Notes: generated by a model from the sequence alone, not told the origin. 64,000 nucleotides of DNA from Owenia fusiformis (GCA_903813345.2 CAIIXF020000007.1:15608714-15672713), one strand, 5' to 3'. Counted from the stretch's first letter, positions 1 through 12,100 are shown. Numbers and translations: made by a program.

Positions 1-860
1 ATCATACGTATATGTTACTTCAGCTGTAGCTGTTACATCATATGTATATGTTACTTCAGCTGTAGCTGCTACATCAGATGTATTTGTTACTTCAGCTGTA
101 GCTGTAACATCATATGTACTCATTATTTCAGCTGTAGCTGTTACATCAGGTGTATTTGTTACTTCAACTGCATCTGTTACACCAGGTGTATTTGTCACCA
201 CAGCTGTATTTCTTACTTCAGCTGTAGCTGTTACATTAGGTGTATTTGTTACTTCAGCTGTAGCTGTTGCATCAGGTGTATTTGTCACGACGGCTGTATT
301 TCTTACTTCAACTGTATCTGTTACACCAGGTGTATTTGTCACCACAGCTGTATTTCTTACTTCAGCTGTAGCTGTTACATTAGGTGTATTTGTTACTTCA
401 GCTGTAGCTGTTGCATCAGGTGTATTTGTCATGACGGCTGTATTTCTTACTTCAGCTGTAGCTGTTACATTAGGTGTATTTGTTACTTCAGCTGTAGCTG
501 TTGCATCAGGTGTATTTGTCAGGACGGCTGTATTTCTTACTTCAACTGTATCTGTTACACCAGGTGTATTTGTCACCACAGCTGTATTTCTTACTTCAGC
601 TGTAGCTGTTACATTAGGTGTATTTGTTACTTCAACCGTAGCTGTTACATCAGATGTATTTGTTACTTTAACTGTAGCTGTTACATGAGGTGTATTTGTT
701 ACTTCAGCTGTAGCTGTTTCATCAGGTGTATTTATTACCACAGCTGTATTTGTTACTTCAGCTGTAGCTGTTACATCAGGTGTACTTGCTACCCCAGCTG
801 TATTTGTTACATCAGCTGTATTTGTTACATAAGGTGTATTTGTTGCCGAAGTTGGATTTA
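1..860 (-). repeat. 36-bp coding minisatellite with 90/54-bp higher-order blocks
   Basis: The base unit is 36 bp (12 codons). The landmark GTCA(C/T/G)..CGGCTG recurs at 194, 284, 338, 428, 518 and 572, giving steps of 90, 54, 90, 90 and 54 bp (two or one 36-bp units plus an 18-bp half unit). Every step is a multiple of 18, so copy-number change keeps the reading frame. Confidence 0.9.
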
Positions 861-1097
861 TTTCCTTAAATATATCTGTAGCTGTTACTTCAGCTGTATC
901 TGTAATTGCAGCTGTGTTTGTTACTTCAGCTGCAGTTTCTACATTTGCTGTAGTTGTAGCATCACTTGTAGCAGTTATCTCAGTTGTTGTTGCTTTCACT
1001 GTAGTTGTTTTAAAAGTAGTTGTATCAGTAGTTGTGTCAACAGTAGTTGTTACCTCACTTGTTGTTGGGATAATAGGACATGCAATTTGTTCTGCCG
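1..1097 (-). CDS. Lectin exon 3: threonine-rich mucin repeat array (partial)
   Basis: The acceptor TTGATTCCAG precedes 1097. The frame is open for 365 codons to position 1. A spacer (AEQIACPIIP) is followed by a TTT-rich segment and then copies of a 36-bp unit encoding NTPDVTATAEVT, with variants in which Y, R or AV replace N, T or PD. Between about 194 and 572 the units form higher-order blocks of 90 and 54 bp. The plus-strand frames over this stretch are only complements of the repeat. Confidence 0.8.
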
Positions 1098-1866
1098 CTG
1101 GAATCAAGGTTTTCTCATTCTTTTTAAATTAGTTTATATGTTTCAAAGGTATTTAGATTTCAGGCAAAGTATGTTACTTTGGCAATAATGCTAAAAGCAA
1201 AGCGTAAAGTATTTATGTATGAATAAAAAATAGTAATAGAAGAACACATACTTGTTGTTTCACAAATAAAGTTCAACTCAGTCATGCAATTTTCTTCCAT
1301 CCAGTCTCCTGGTGGGGGTGCAGACTTGAACATGGCACATTTCTTATTAGCTGTCCATTTGCTCTCATCCACATTAGTATCCAAGCGCACTATGTCGCAT
1401 TCATTCACATCTACCAGGCCGACAAAGCCAGCGGGCCATGGACCCGAATGTGGCTTTTTTATGCCTATCCAATACTTGCTGTAAGATGAAATGAAAATGC
1501 ATGTAATTTTGCATGTAAAATCAGAAGGTCTGTCCTAAAGTTCATACAAAAAAGGTAAAGGATAACTACCTCTTATTTAATAGTTGAATAGTATTATGAA
1601 ATGAATAAAACATAAACTAAAATGCAAACTAAATAGAAAGTATTTGCTTATTATACATACGACCATTCTGCTACTGCCTGTATATCATCTTGTTCTTCCA
1701 AAGTTTGAGGTGTTGCTATATGTCCATCATGGTATGTTTCACAGTAACTCTGTGCTGCATCAAATGATAACTTGTTTGGCCCAGCTACATAAATCCCAAG
1801 ACTCGCAGTAATGCACATTGACCCTAATAGACATGTTTGCCAGAACAAATGAATTAGGTTTTTCAT
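1..1866 (-). CDS. Mucin-like C-type lectin, 5' three exons (partial, runs off left edge)
   Basis: Minus-strand gene read as exons 1866-1661, 1478-1252 and 1097-1 (continuing beyond the window). Junctions are TC|GTATGT to CAG|C (phase 2) and A|GTATGT to CAG|CG (phase 1), and the frame stays open throughout. Exon 1 starts with a hydrophobic signal peptide (about residues 1-23). A C-type lectin-like domain follows, to about residue 145: cysteines in SYC, NECD, KKC, EENC and FICE, and a YWIGI motif. No EPN/QPD or WND calcium-site motif is obvious, so sugar binding is uncertain. The rest is Thr/Val/Ala-rich tandem repeats, likely heavily O-glycosylated. Known family role: secreted or surface lectins with mucin stalks act in mucus, adhesion or immunity; the role here is inferred only. 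The C-terminus, and any membrane anchor, lies outside the window. Confidence 0.85.
1252..1478 (-). CDS. Lectin exon 2: second half of C-type lectin domain
   Basis: The acceptor TTCATCTTACAG precedes 1478. The exon encodes the YWIGI core, KWTANKKC, GDWMEENC and the closing NFICE strand of a C-type lectin domain. It ends at A|GTATGT in phase 1. It has the cysteines expected for the long-loop disulfides, but WMEENC replaces the WND tripeptide of calcium-dependent lectins. Confidence 0.85.
1661..1866 (-). CDS. Lectin exon 1: signal peptide and first half of lectin domain
   Basis: ATG at 1866-1864 begins MKNLIHLFWQ, a short basic start and a hydrophobic run typical of a signal peptide. The start of a C-type lectin fold follows (AAQSYCETYHDGHIATP, the first cysteine with the A/G-rich helix). 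The exon ends at a strong donor, TC|GTATGT (1660-1655), in phase 2. Downstream of the donor the frame soon stops, which supports the splice. Confidence 0.85.
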
Positions 1867-3069
1867 AATAGGGACTTATTGCTGCAAATTGAAAATTATT
1901 TCATCATGAATTTTACTTTTGTGTGACAAACCCATTTCTGATCCCTGTACAGCGTTGTAAAAGATAAAAAAGGAACTGCTTGCCATTATATTGTTGATGA
2001 ACAAAATACTATAAAAACATATTGATTGGTTTGACCATGATGTCATCTGTGTTATATACATTACATGTATGTATTTTAAAAGGATATGATTCTTTGATCT
2101 ATTTTGAACATTTCCTTTCTGCATGCCCTGGAGGCTTGTACCTGTTTTATCAAAGTTTGGTAGTTTTAATGAAAACAGAATTAAATCCACTGCTAATAGA
2201 AAATCCTGGTTTATGGGAAAAAAGCAAGGCAAATTGTTGTTTCTCATGACAGGCCTGGTTATCTTCAAAGTCTTCTATTCTTATTAAGGGTGATCAGTAG
2301 AAAAGGTGAATGGGTGTGGTATTTTGTTAATTGGTCAAAACATCATGAAAGGTTAGCATATACATTTCTACATTGATATTAATAGAGCTCTGGGAATTTT
2401 CTGAATCTTCAAATGACCCAAATTTCCAAATGATGATTCCATTAGAAAAAATTAGCTCAAATTGCTCATATTAGTTTATTAACTTTCTTAACTCATGCAG
2501 ATTGTGTAATTCAAGGTGCTTGTATATTTCAACTTTGATTCATATAACATGTCACAATTTCTTGTTTAAAATATCAAATAGCATATATCTGTATATGAAA
2601 GTACTGCGAACATGGGTAGGAATCGATCAAAGAATCAAATCACTCTATTTGAAATATTTTATGATAATTCTCCCTTTCGCGGTTCGCTCTTTGAATCAGA
2701 ACGTTCGCAAATATGTTCTGAAAAAGCACTCAAAAAGGACAAAATTTGATTGGTCAATATTTTCCCACTATGCATTTCGCGTAGCTATTTGCGTGACCCG
2801 AAAGTTCTAAATCAAACTAATTACGCAATTTTGTTTTTACACCCGCACGCTAAACAAAACAATGACACCGTCGGAAGTATTCTTCTTTGTCATTGCTTTA
2901 ATAGTCAGTATACCGAGTTTAATCAAAAAAAGATTGTACAATGAACAACAAAATTCGGAAACGAGTACTATAGATTTGCTTTCGGACCACTGAACAGATT
3001 GACCTAGATAATAGCGACGCGTCTTCTTTGGTCTACTGCTCAGTTGTTTGTGGGTTTTCAACATAACTC
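1867..3069. other. Intergenic stretch upstream of lectin gene
   Basis: No gene recognised. The first part is AT-rich. From about 2640 to 3010 CpG is more frequent (TTTCGCGGTTCGC, TTCGCGTAGC) and there is an inverted CCAAT (ATTGGTCAA near 2750), so this may be part of a promoter region now split from 5034-5620 by the inserted element. Open frames here have no recognisable protein content. Confidence 0.5.
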
Positions 3070-3074
3070 TATAA

Positions 3075-3142
3075 CACTGTATGTACAGAGATCGCCTAGT
3101 ATTAAAAGTGGGTGATCAAAGACTCGACAAGATGCGCAAAAT
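3075..3142 (+). repeat. Left terminal inverted repeat
   Basis: 68 bases perfectly complementary to 4961-5028. The first mismatch is at 3143, and partial similarity continues a few bases further. The ATG of the internal frame lies six bases inside the end of the repeat. Confidence 0.92.
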
Positions 3143-3147
3143 CCAAA

Positions 3148-3762
3148 ATGTCGGAGGAAAGGTATGTTTGTTTGTCTTCTCTTTACCAGTTTAAAGTCAT
3201 TTTACCTACAGATGGTATTCCATATGCTGTATAAGAGACTCAAGATTCATTTGGTAACAGGATTCAGTGATTAAATCAACCGAAATACCTGAACTGAGTT
3301 GATAAAAGAAGCAAACTCAAAAACCCGTCGAACGAAAATGTATTTTTTTTAAAATTTTCTGTTTTTAGATTGCCAAAACCACAAAACAAATATCATCTAT
3401 GGTTAATATACATAAAACTTAACATTACATGCAAATCAGACGTTTCAACTCCCCTTCAGTATCGAGTAAGGAGGATGTTATAAAAAAAAATTATGATCAG
3501 CCAAGTGAGTGATTTTACCATGTGGATTCTAATGATATGTTCTTTGCATTTCAGAGTGGTTGGATTTACATGTTTCTATTGTCCTTCACTACGAACTGTT
3601 AAATTTCAAAACATTATAAATCACCTTATAGAACATCATGAAGATGAAATGATGAAGATGAGAAAGATTATTGAAAATAGAGGCAAATTTAGAATGATTA
3701 GAAGATTTATGAGCTTGACAAGTAAAGATTTGGTTTTAATTATAAATCAAACAAATCTTTAA
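3148..3762 (+). CDS. Small two-exon C2H2 zinc-finger protein carried by the element
   Basis: Exon 3148-3161 (MSEE plus two bases, donor AG|GTATGT) joins exon 3555-3762 (acceptor TTTGCATTTCAG) in matching phase, restoring an Arg codon. The product is about 72 residues. It has one C-x2-C-x13-H-x4-H finger (FTCFYC ... NHLIEHH), then a charged Met/Lys/Arg-rich helix, and stops at TAA 3760-3762. It begins just inside the left inverted repeat, where transposon genes often start. It may be the N-terminal DNA-binding piece of a lost transposase or a captured host exon. Seen: the motif and splice phase. Inferred: that it is transcribed. Confidence 0.5.
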
Positions 3763-3929
3763 TGTACATATGACCAAAGCCTAAACTGGAACTTTTCCTC
3801 AGCCCATCCACATAACGCTGTCTAGAATAGCAGAGTATTTATTTCACTTTGTTTCTCTAAAAACGCCCACTGGGCGTTTATTTATTCGATTACATACAAT
3901 TCTAACATTTTCAAGCTAATCACCTATAC

Positions 3930-4070
3930 ACCTTAGTTGAAAATTGATCAATAAATCTTCTGAATATTGAACTATAGAGCAGCTTTCCCCTATACCTATC
4001 ATTTACATATGACCCAGGTTAGCCACCTCGTGGTGAAACTGGGAACTGACTACTGGCATCTACTGAAGGT
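3930..4070 (-). repeat. Partial copy of dispersed repeat family A, inside the element
   Basis: Similar, in reverse complement, to the 5' part of the repeats at 13808-14234 and 38011-38391 (shared GCCACC..GTGGTGAAACTGG core and neighbouring bases). It is an older or truncated copy lying within the inverted-repeat element. Confidence 0.55.
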
Positions 4071-4960
4071 CATTACATTTTTCTATAACTTATTGATACC
4101 TTGCTGCAAAAGAATGATTTAACTCCCCAATGAAATAGAAAGTGTACAATTCAGATTTAATAAGTTTATTATGAGACCCCATGTCCATAACAACCACAAT
4201 CATGACAATGGATGATACAGTGACATACATTTTCATTTATGATTTATTCAATTCTTGCATTACAATTCGACAATCTTCTTGGATGCCAAGCTGTTAAGTT
4301 TTCATACCTTGGAATCAGAGGGTAAAATAAATGGACTGAAATGTGACTTTTAAAACTGTTCCATTTATAAGGTGTTACGCTTCAAGAGGTTTTTCTCTTA
4401 GCAGTGTACAGTGTACATATCATATTGTATTCAAACATAGACAGAATAACAAAATATACGCACACAGTGACCATTTAATCGAATGAATCAATGAACGGTG
4501 ATGTACATGTTTATTTTAATTTGGACATACATTTTGCATGAAACCCCATTTTTCTTCTCTTTAAAGCATATAGTGTATGATCTGCTGAAACTTACGCTAT
4601 AGGCCGATCAGTTCATTTCTGTGTTAAAATATTTATTCCATGTTATTTAAGAGGAAACGTGGACTTTATCATGGTCAAATGGAAGCCCAAGACCCTACCT
4701 AAGTATAAAAAATTAAAGTGTGTAAAAATCTTCTATTGTTTTTGATATTTTAAAGCTTTTTAAATAAAACAGCACATATTATATCGCATTTATATCTTTA
4801 CATCGTAAAATCAATCTTATATACGAAAAATGGTCAAAGTAATATATATTTTTCAAAGCATATGGGTGTTCTTGTGCCTACAAAACCTTATTGAATCACC
4901 AGTAGCGTGTAATATAAACACAAATAAATCTTTTAAAAATAACCGTTACAAGATATTTGA

Positions 4961-5028
4961 ATTTTGCGCATCTTGTCGAGTCTTTGATCACCCACTTTTA
5001 ATACTAGGCGATCTCTGTACATACAGTG
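4961..5028 (-). repeat. Right terminal inverted repeat
   Basis: Perfect reverse complement of 3075-3142, followed by the TATAA target duplication at 5029-5033. Confidence 0.92.
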
Positions 5029-5084
5029 TATAATGTAATTTGAAGATGAATACTTTTATTCAGTTGTTGCATCAATGTTGCAGT

Positions 5085-5620
5085 TTGTAGTGCGGTAAGA
5101 TTGGCATGAAAGTATTGAAAGTCGAATGGAATTGTTTTTTCCAATATGGCGACTAGTCAACTGATCACGTGACCTTCTCTTCCGGAATATTTTCTCACTT
5201 TTCAATCGTCGTTTTCACCACGCTATGAATCAATACAATGAAAGAAATAGCTGTTATATTAAGATTAATAAGAGATCAATCGTTTCTAAAAAAAATTTCT
5301 GTACTCTCGTACGGGAATATGAACGAATATATCGTTTGAAAAATTGGTGTGAAAATCCCCATGTTAAACCTATGAGGGAAAACAAGGAAGTATAAATTTG
5401 TTCCTCCGCGAACTGCATCATGGGAAATATTTTGACCTTATAAGGAAAGATTTTCGCGTCTCCTCTTTTGAAAAGGGAACAACGATTTCGAGAATTACAA
5501 GTTTTTCCGAATGAATAGAAAAGATCAGCTGTCTAGTGATTTAGTTGTCAGAAAGATGGCAGTGCTGTTTGCCTATATTTTATCTCAAGCATGTTAAAGT
5601 GGAAGCAAAGAATACAGCGT
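5085..5620. promoter_or_regulatory. Candidate promoter: YY1, USF/E-box and ETS motifs
   Basis: Within a CpG-richer patch I see AATATGGCG (YY1-like, 5143-5151), TCACGTGA (USF/CLEAR E-box, 5165-5172), CTTCCGGAA (ETS, about 5178-5186) and a second YY1-like AAGATGGCAG (about 5553). This cluster is typical of TATA-less animal promoters. ATGs here open only short frames, so any first exon is probably non-coding. The target could be the kinase gene on the right or the lectin gene on the left. Confidence 0.45.
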
Positions 5621-6035
5621 AAAATGTTGGAACCAATTTTTTTTTAAAGTCCTAACATCCCTTACATCCTTAAAGTTATTGACGATTAAAGATGCAGAAA
5701 TGTTCAGATTCATTAGAATTGAAAATTGGTTCAAAATTTGTAATATTCAAAGCATTATTGTGAAGGTCTAAATTTTCAGAAAATAGGCCTTACATGAAAT
5801 ACTGCTGAGCAAAAAAAAATTAAAATTTGAACTCTATTTCAGTTCTAATGAAATTTGATATTTCTAATCTTGAATAATTTTAATATTTTGTATGAGATAA
5901 TCGCATCTATTTCAGATATTTTTATGATGGTAAGGGACACATCATTGTCACTTTTATTGAAATGACTCCTTCCTTTCTTTACTCCCATTTACCTTTCCTG
6001 GCACTTTTATCAAAGGAACCATTTATGCACTTCAG

Positions 6036-6159
6036 GGCCCCCCAGTTCCTGAGAGATTTGCAGCCAATGACAATAGAGGAGGGGAAGACAATCCAACTGA
6101 AGTGTCGTGTAGAGCAAGACCCAAAGATAGAGGTCTACTGGATTAAAGATGGCCAAGTT
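6036..6159 (+). CDS. MYLK: MYLK exon 1 (visible): first half of Ig1
   Basis: Acceptor ..GCACTTCAG, donor GTT|GTAAGT. Encodes APQFLRDLQPMTIEEGKTIQ, the B-strand Cys (LKCRVEQ) and the core Trp (VYWIKDG). The incoming phase is 2, so an upstream exon is required; a frame-compatible ATG at 5962 exists only if the upstream intron is retained. Confidence 0.85.
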
Positions 6160-9100
6160 GTAAGTGAATTTTACTTTGTATATCTATATCACCATGAGAA
6201 AGGGCTTCCTAGTACTTCTTTGCAAGATAGAAAGAGAATCTGAAAGTCAGGTAGGTTGCAAACTCTCCCATCACACCTTGAATTTATTCACTGTGGCATC
6301 ATTTCAATCGGGAGTTTTACCTCATTTACACTTGTAGCCTCTCAGTTATGGAATTGTCACACTAAGCCCATGTTGGCTCACTGTTCGTCACCATGTGGAT
6401 ACTTTGGGGCAGAGGGCGGGGGCACAGCATCGTCTTATAGCAAGAGTAGATATCCCACACAATGGCGAATGTTGATCTTACATGGCTAATGTGACAACAC
6501 CTTTAAGCTTTGGTATGATACATGGTACTGGATGCCACCCATATTGTAAACTACAGTATATACATAAAATTAAAAGAGCCAACATCGTGCCATTATATAA
6601 ATTTGGTGAATGCATCTGTTAAAAGATGGCACTATAGAATAATGACTAGAATTTTCAGAGAAGTGATTAAGTCAATCATTGATATGAGTACTCTCATCTT
6701 GAGAGTGTTACACAGAGATCATAAAACTTTGAGCAGGTAACTGAGAGATATCAAATGAGAACTAGAGCACTCTCATGGCACTCTAAAACTGGATAGCTAC
6801 ATTATATTGCAACCTGTTCAAACTGTACTGGATTGATATTACATATACATTGCAGGTAGGTTGGTTTTAGAAAATAAATTCATTTACTTATTTGATTTAA
6901 TTGACATTCGGTGTTATGGAATATAATGCTTTTAAATGTGCATAAAAATTCTAAAAAATTAGCGATTATGACATAATATGGTTTAAATTACAAAAGGAAG
7001 AGGTTACCAAATGTAACACAAAGTTGACATACCCAGCTTTCAATGTTGTTAATGAACTTGAATCAAGTAAACATCTCCATGTATACATAGACTCTTGTCT
7101 AAAGAATCTAAAGACTGAAAATTGCACACCTGCATTTATATCTTGAGCTTTTATTGTAGTGCTATACATCACTATTTTGTGTTAAAAGTGTCTCATCTCA
7201 ACCATTAGTTATCAAATGTATTCTTGGAAAAAATGATGCTTGAAATTTAAGGACTTTAAATCAACATTTCAAGTATTTGTTACTGGGGTGATTAGGGAGG
7301 GAGTTTAACAATTCATTTTCCAAAGCTAGTAATATTTTGAAGCCATGAAGATGCTGCTATACATTAAATGCTACCACAAAATCCCATTCTGATACTCATG
7401 GCATCTCTCTCTGTTGCATCGCAGAAGGATTGAGATGGAGAGGGCGTGGCTTACCTCGATGCAAAATCCTGTAACATTAGAAGTTTCATGAATCATTTTT
7501 CACAATGGCTGAACAAAAAATGATGAAAATAATAGTAGAACTTTTTTTAAATCATGCCATTTTAAAATGCTCCATGATTTATATCTTTCTTTCTGAACTT
7601 GACAATGTCATCTTGACTTGGCTGGTGGCTCTAACCAAGTAACTAGACATTGTCTCAGTCAGACAAGATTGATTGAAATCATGATTTACTTTAAAACCAT
7701 AATTTGCTCAGAAAACTTCATTACTGTTCCAAGATGTCCTTTAAGATGTTTGTGAGCATCAATTGTATAAGCATCTAAAGTAGCACATATAGATAGCCTA
7801 AAAATTTAAGATGATGCATAATTTTTAAAAGGTCAGAAATATTTTGAATTTGCTTTAAGCATTTTACAACATTCCTTTGTGATCAACTTACCACCAACAT
7901 TGGAAATGGCTTTCATTTTGCATTAATCTTTGTCTTTGGAATCAAGAATGATATTATTAATTAGGAATCTGTGTTGTCTCTTTCATGCATTACCCTGGGT
8001 TATACCATATATCCACTCTACCCTCTGACTGGAATTTTGATGCTAATAAGGTCTTTATAATCAATAATCTCAAATGTACTATCATCATTTGTGATTTGAA
8101 ATTGAAATGATAAATGAACATTAATTACTTATTGGCAGACAATTTGATATAGTGATTGTGTGACTTCGTATTCTGAATGGATATACTAGTAGGTTAGATG
8201 AAAGTATATCAAGAGTGTCTATAAAGTCAAACTCTCATAAAGGGTACATTATATTATGTTGTCTTGCACAGTCACACTGTGGAGTGCCTGGAAATATCTG
8301 GAGGGCTAATTTGTCACTGACAGCGCATACTAAACAGAATGTAACAGTAATATATGATCACTTAGGCTGCATAAGAAAAGGTAGGATAAGGTCAAAAGAA
8401 AAAGTTTGGTTTTGGTCCTCATAGTTATGTAGAAATCTTCTTTTGAATATTTATAAAATTAGAAATCAATTTCTGATAACAAATTCTCAGTTAGATAGAT
8501 GACACTCAACTTTTCATCAAGACATTTTCATCGTTAAGTAGGGGGGGGGGTACATAGGGGCTGGCCATGTGGGCTCTATGTGTGACACCCTTCTCTCCCC
8601 CTCCCCCTCATGTAAACTAAACAATACTTAATTTATTGCATTTGATATGGTTCAGCCTTTGAAGTACTTTTAGGATGAGAAAACACATGGAAAATCTTTA
8701 AACAAGATATTCCAGATCTTAGCTAGATGTGTACCTTTAAGTAAACAGTGTCCCTGGAAATTTCAGATATCATACACACTTCTTGTTTAAACACTTGGTG
8801 AAACTCAGTAAATATTGTTATATCAGGTAGATTTGTTTAAAAAATGAACAAACAAATTTAAAATTGAACAGTGTTGAAGAGCATATAATATGAACAGAGG
8901 ATGTAGTAAGTGAACTGAGGATGAAATAGTAATCTGAGGATTAAATGAGTGAACAGAGGATGAAATGAATAAACAGAGAATGAAATGAGTGAATAGAGCA
9001 TAAAATGAGCGAATAGAGGATAAAATGAGTGAATAGAGGATAAAATGAGAATAGAGGATAAAATGAGTGAATAGAGGATAAAATCAATCAGTGAACAGAT

Positions 9101-12100
9101 AATAATATTAGTGAACAGAGAATGAAATGAGTGAATAGAGGATAGAATCTATGAACAGAGGGTGAAATTAGTTGATGAACAGAGGATGATTCCAGTGAAC
9201 AGAGGATGAAATGGGTGAACAGGGGTTGTTATCAGTGAACAGAGGATGAAACGAGTGGACAAATAATGAATTGAGTGCCTGGACAGATGATGTAATTGAT
9301 GAACAGAGGATGGAATGAGTGAATAGAGGACAGAATGAGTGAATAGAGGACAGAATGAGTGAACAGAGGACAGAATGAGTGAACAGAGGACAGAATGAGT
9401 GAACAGAGGACAGATTGAGTGAACAGAGGATAGAATGAGTGAACAGAGGACAGAATGAGTGAATAGAGGCTGAAATAAATGAGTTTAATAGATTATGGAA
9501 CAAGTGAATAAAAATTGATCGGTCACAACAGAATTAAGAATTTAATTGGTGAAAAGAGGAACTAAGAAACCAATAGAGAATTCTACAGATGTTAATGAAC
9601 TAAGATGACATACACTTGTGACATAGAAAAACATGATCAGGGATAATTGTAAAGGATTGCTTCCTAAATATGACAAATATTAGGAATTGATACACAGTAA
9701 CATCATTAGAAGGAAATAATGATTTTCTAAATTCCTGTATTTTGATGTTTAGTGGTTACCCTTTTAAAAGGCTAGACTTTCACTACACTCCAGTTAAATC
9801 AGAATATGTAGCCAGCACTATATTTTGCACTACAAACTACAACATGGCACTACATTTAACTCGCATAAGCTGCACTCAATAAATATTCAAATTCCCTTAT
9901 GGTGAAAGCTACATTTGAGCTCATTAAGATCATATGAGCATCAAAACTATAAAGTTATCTGTAATAATCAGAGGGAAGGGTGACAAAGTGACAGGATCAG
10001 AGTATTTAGTGGTATGTCAGTGGGATGTTGCAAGTTAGATTCAGAGGCTGACAATCTGCTAATAAGGCCCTGTATATGTTGCTGCCATTAAAAGTTAAAT
10101 TGGAAAACCACTAAGCTGTCTTTATTTTATTTTGATTAATTGGGTATGTTACTGAATGAATGAATCAAGCTTAGCCAAAGTGAAAACAAGTGGAAATATT
10201 CTAGGATTGGAGTGCACGTAAGTAAACTTTTCTTCTGGTTTGTAGGGCTTTTAAACTCCAGTTTGACTCTTCAGAAAGGGAGAACTTAAATTGATAAAAT
10301 TGTAGAAATTACACGTCTCATAAATAAAAGTAAACTGACTTTTATTATGTCTAGAAAGGCTATATAATTTTAATGTTTGTTGCATAATGGTTTTTTAAAA
10401 GCTATTGAAAGTTACACCATTTCAATTCCTTTGGATAACTAGTCTTTATTCTAAGAGGGTACATATTGAGGAAGGTATGGTTTATAGTAGTAAATAGAAA
10501 TTTAGGAGCAAACTTGAATTTGACAAGGAGGAGTTTCAAAATAAATATATATTCAAAATTGTTCCCACTTGGGTCATTTTAATAATGTTTATGGCACCCG
10601 TTTTGAAAAAAGGTTTAAGCACTAAACTGAATTATTGCCCCCATCCCATTTCCATCACTGTAGCTAGTGGGACGAGTTTATCTATTTCCTCATTCTATGT
10701 TAGTTGAAGTTTTCAATAATATTAAAAATGTTGATCAATCAATTTTAAATTGATATTTGCCCTGTACATGTAAACATTAACTTGTTGAGAGTACATAAAT
10801 ATCTGGGGCTTCCAATGTGGGGAATTCTAATCAGGTGTGCCTAGTATAATATTACATCATTCACTTAAAGTTCATGGCCATAAATGTGACAAAAGAACTC
10901 TGCATATTTTACATTATTTCATTAATAAATTGGAGATTCACAGAAAGCCAATATAAGGTTTCATAGCATCCTTCATACAATACCCTGCGTGCAGAGTCTA
11001 GTTAAACTACACTCTGCCTAGTAGAGACCATATTACAGTTTAGTAGCCCCGCCCCCACGACGGGTACCGGTGACAGTTTGGGTAAATCACTTTTGACCTA
11101 CGCGTTGACCTTCCACCAATCAGCGAGCTTGAAGAAACATACGCGTTCTAATTGTTTATGCGCATGTCATTGGTCAATTCTCGGCTCAACGATGACGTCA
11201 GAAGGAATGACCATATAAAGAACGTCGGTCAAATTTGGCTGACAAACACTGGCTGACAAACACTGAGTTCACGGGTTTTTTTAGTTTGAAAGAGTGAAGA
11301 CGAAGCTCTCTTTTAAGAAGTGAAGTCAAACGAATGCAAAGGGTATTCATACAAAGGACTTCATTTATTGCTCAATTTATGGAAAGAAGTGAAATACCCT
11401 TGGACCAAGAATAGTTTCAGAGGGTTAGCCTAGCTACATTTTGGTGGAATCCTTTTGATGATAATCAGATTTACCAAAATTAGTGTTCATCATTTTTTGT
11501 CACACAAATTTACTGTTCAGTTTGCCTGTTTCTGTCACTTTAACCTCTCTTGTCCCTTTCCCATTTTGGTGCCTCTTGAACTGTTGTATTCCTGAGGTAC
11601 ATGTGACATGTTGATCTGACCATATAAATGTCAGCCACTTGAAAATAACTTATGAATTCAAATTCCAAATAGTTTCAACTTAGACCCAGATAATGTTGTA
11701 TGGAAATACATGTTGTAAATATTCTTGTGAAAAGTACTCTTTGCAAGAGGGATTGATGTCATCTTCCTCTCTGAAGACTATTGATAAATCTCTGAACTTA
11801 CTGAACCAATCAGACCCTGCCATTGCTCAGCCATGGTGATTTCTATATGTACAGTAACACCTGTGTTCAGCGAACACCCATGAAACCACAAAAATGTGTT
11901 CATTGTGAGTTTGTGTTCACTACAGAGGCAATTCCATACTGAAGTCAATGGAGAATGTGCTGAGAAGGAGTGCTCATTATACACAGATGTTTACTAGAGA
12001 AATATGTTCACTAAGACAGGATAGTTAATCCTGTCTTAGTGAACATATTTCTCTAGTAAACATCTGTGTCTAATGAACACTCCTTCTCAGCACATTCTCC

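Larger units (their letters stand above)
3075..5028. mobile_element. 1,954-bp DNA element with 68-bp perfect terminal inverted repeats
   Basis: Positions 3075-3142 are identical to the reverse complement of 5028-4961, starting CACTGTATGTACAGAGATCG. TATAA flanks both sides (3070-3074 and 5029-5033) as a 5-bp target duplication. The perfect ends argue for a recent insertion. Inside is a small spliced zinc-finger reading frame next to the left end (3148-3762). No full transposase is visible, so it is probably non-autonomous. CACTG ends with a 5-bp duplication do not let me name the superfamily. Confidence 0.88.

Noticed and set aside
431-1188. Plus-strand open frames rich in Val/Thr or Cys/Ser
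   Set aside because: They are the complement of the minus-strand lectin repeat exon; the 36-bp unit keeps several frames open.
5962-6035. ATG in frame with Ig1 as the MYLK start
   Set aside because: A polypyrimidine tract and AG directly precede the Ig sequence, and the extra residues are unlike MLCK; more likely intron.
9168-9503. 111-residue minus-strand frame of His/Ser/Phe/Leu repeats
   Set aside because: Pure product of the 20-bp minisatellite; no start context or splice sites.
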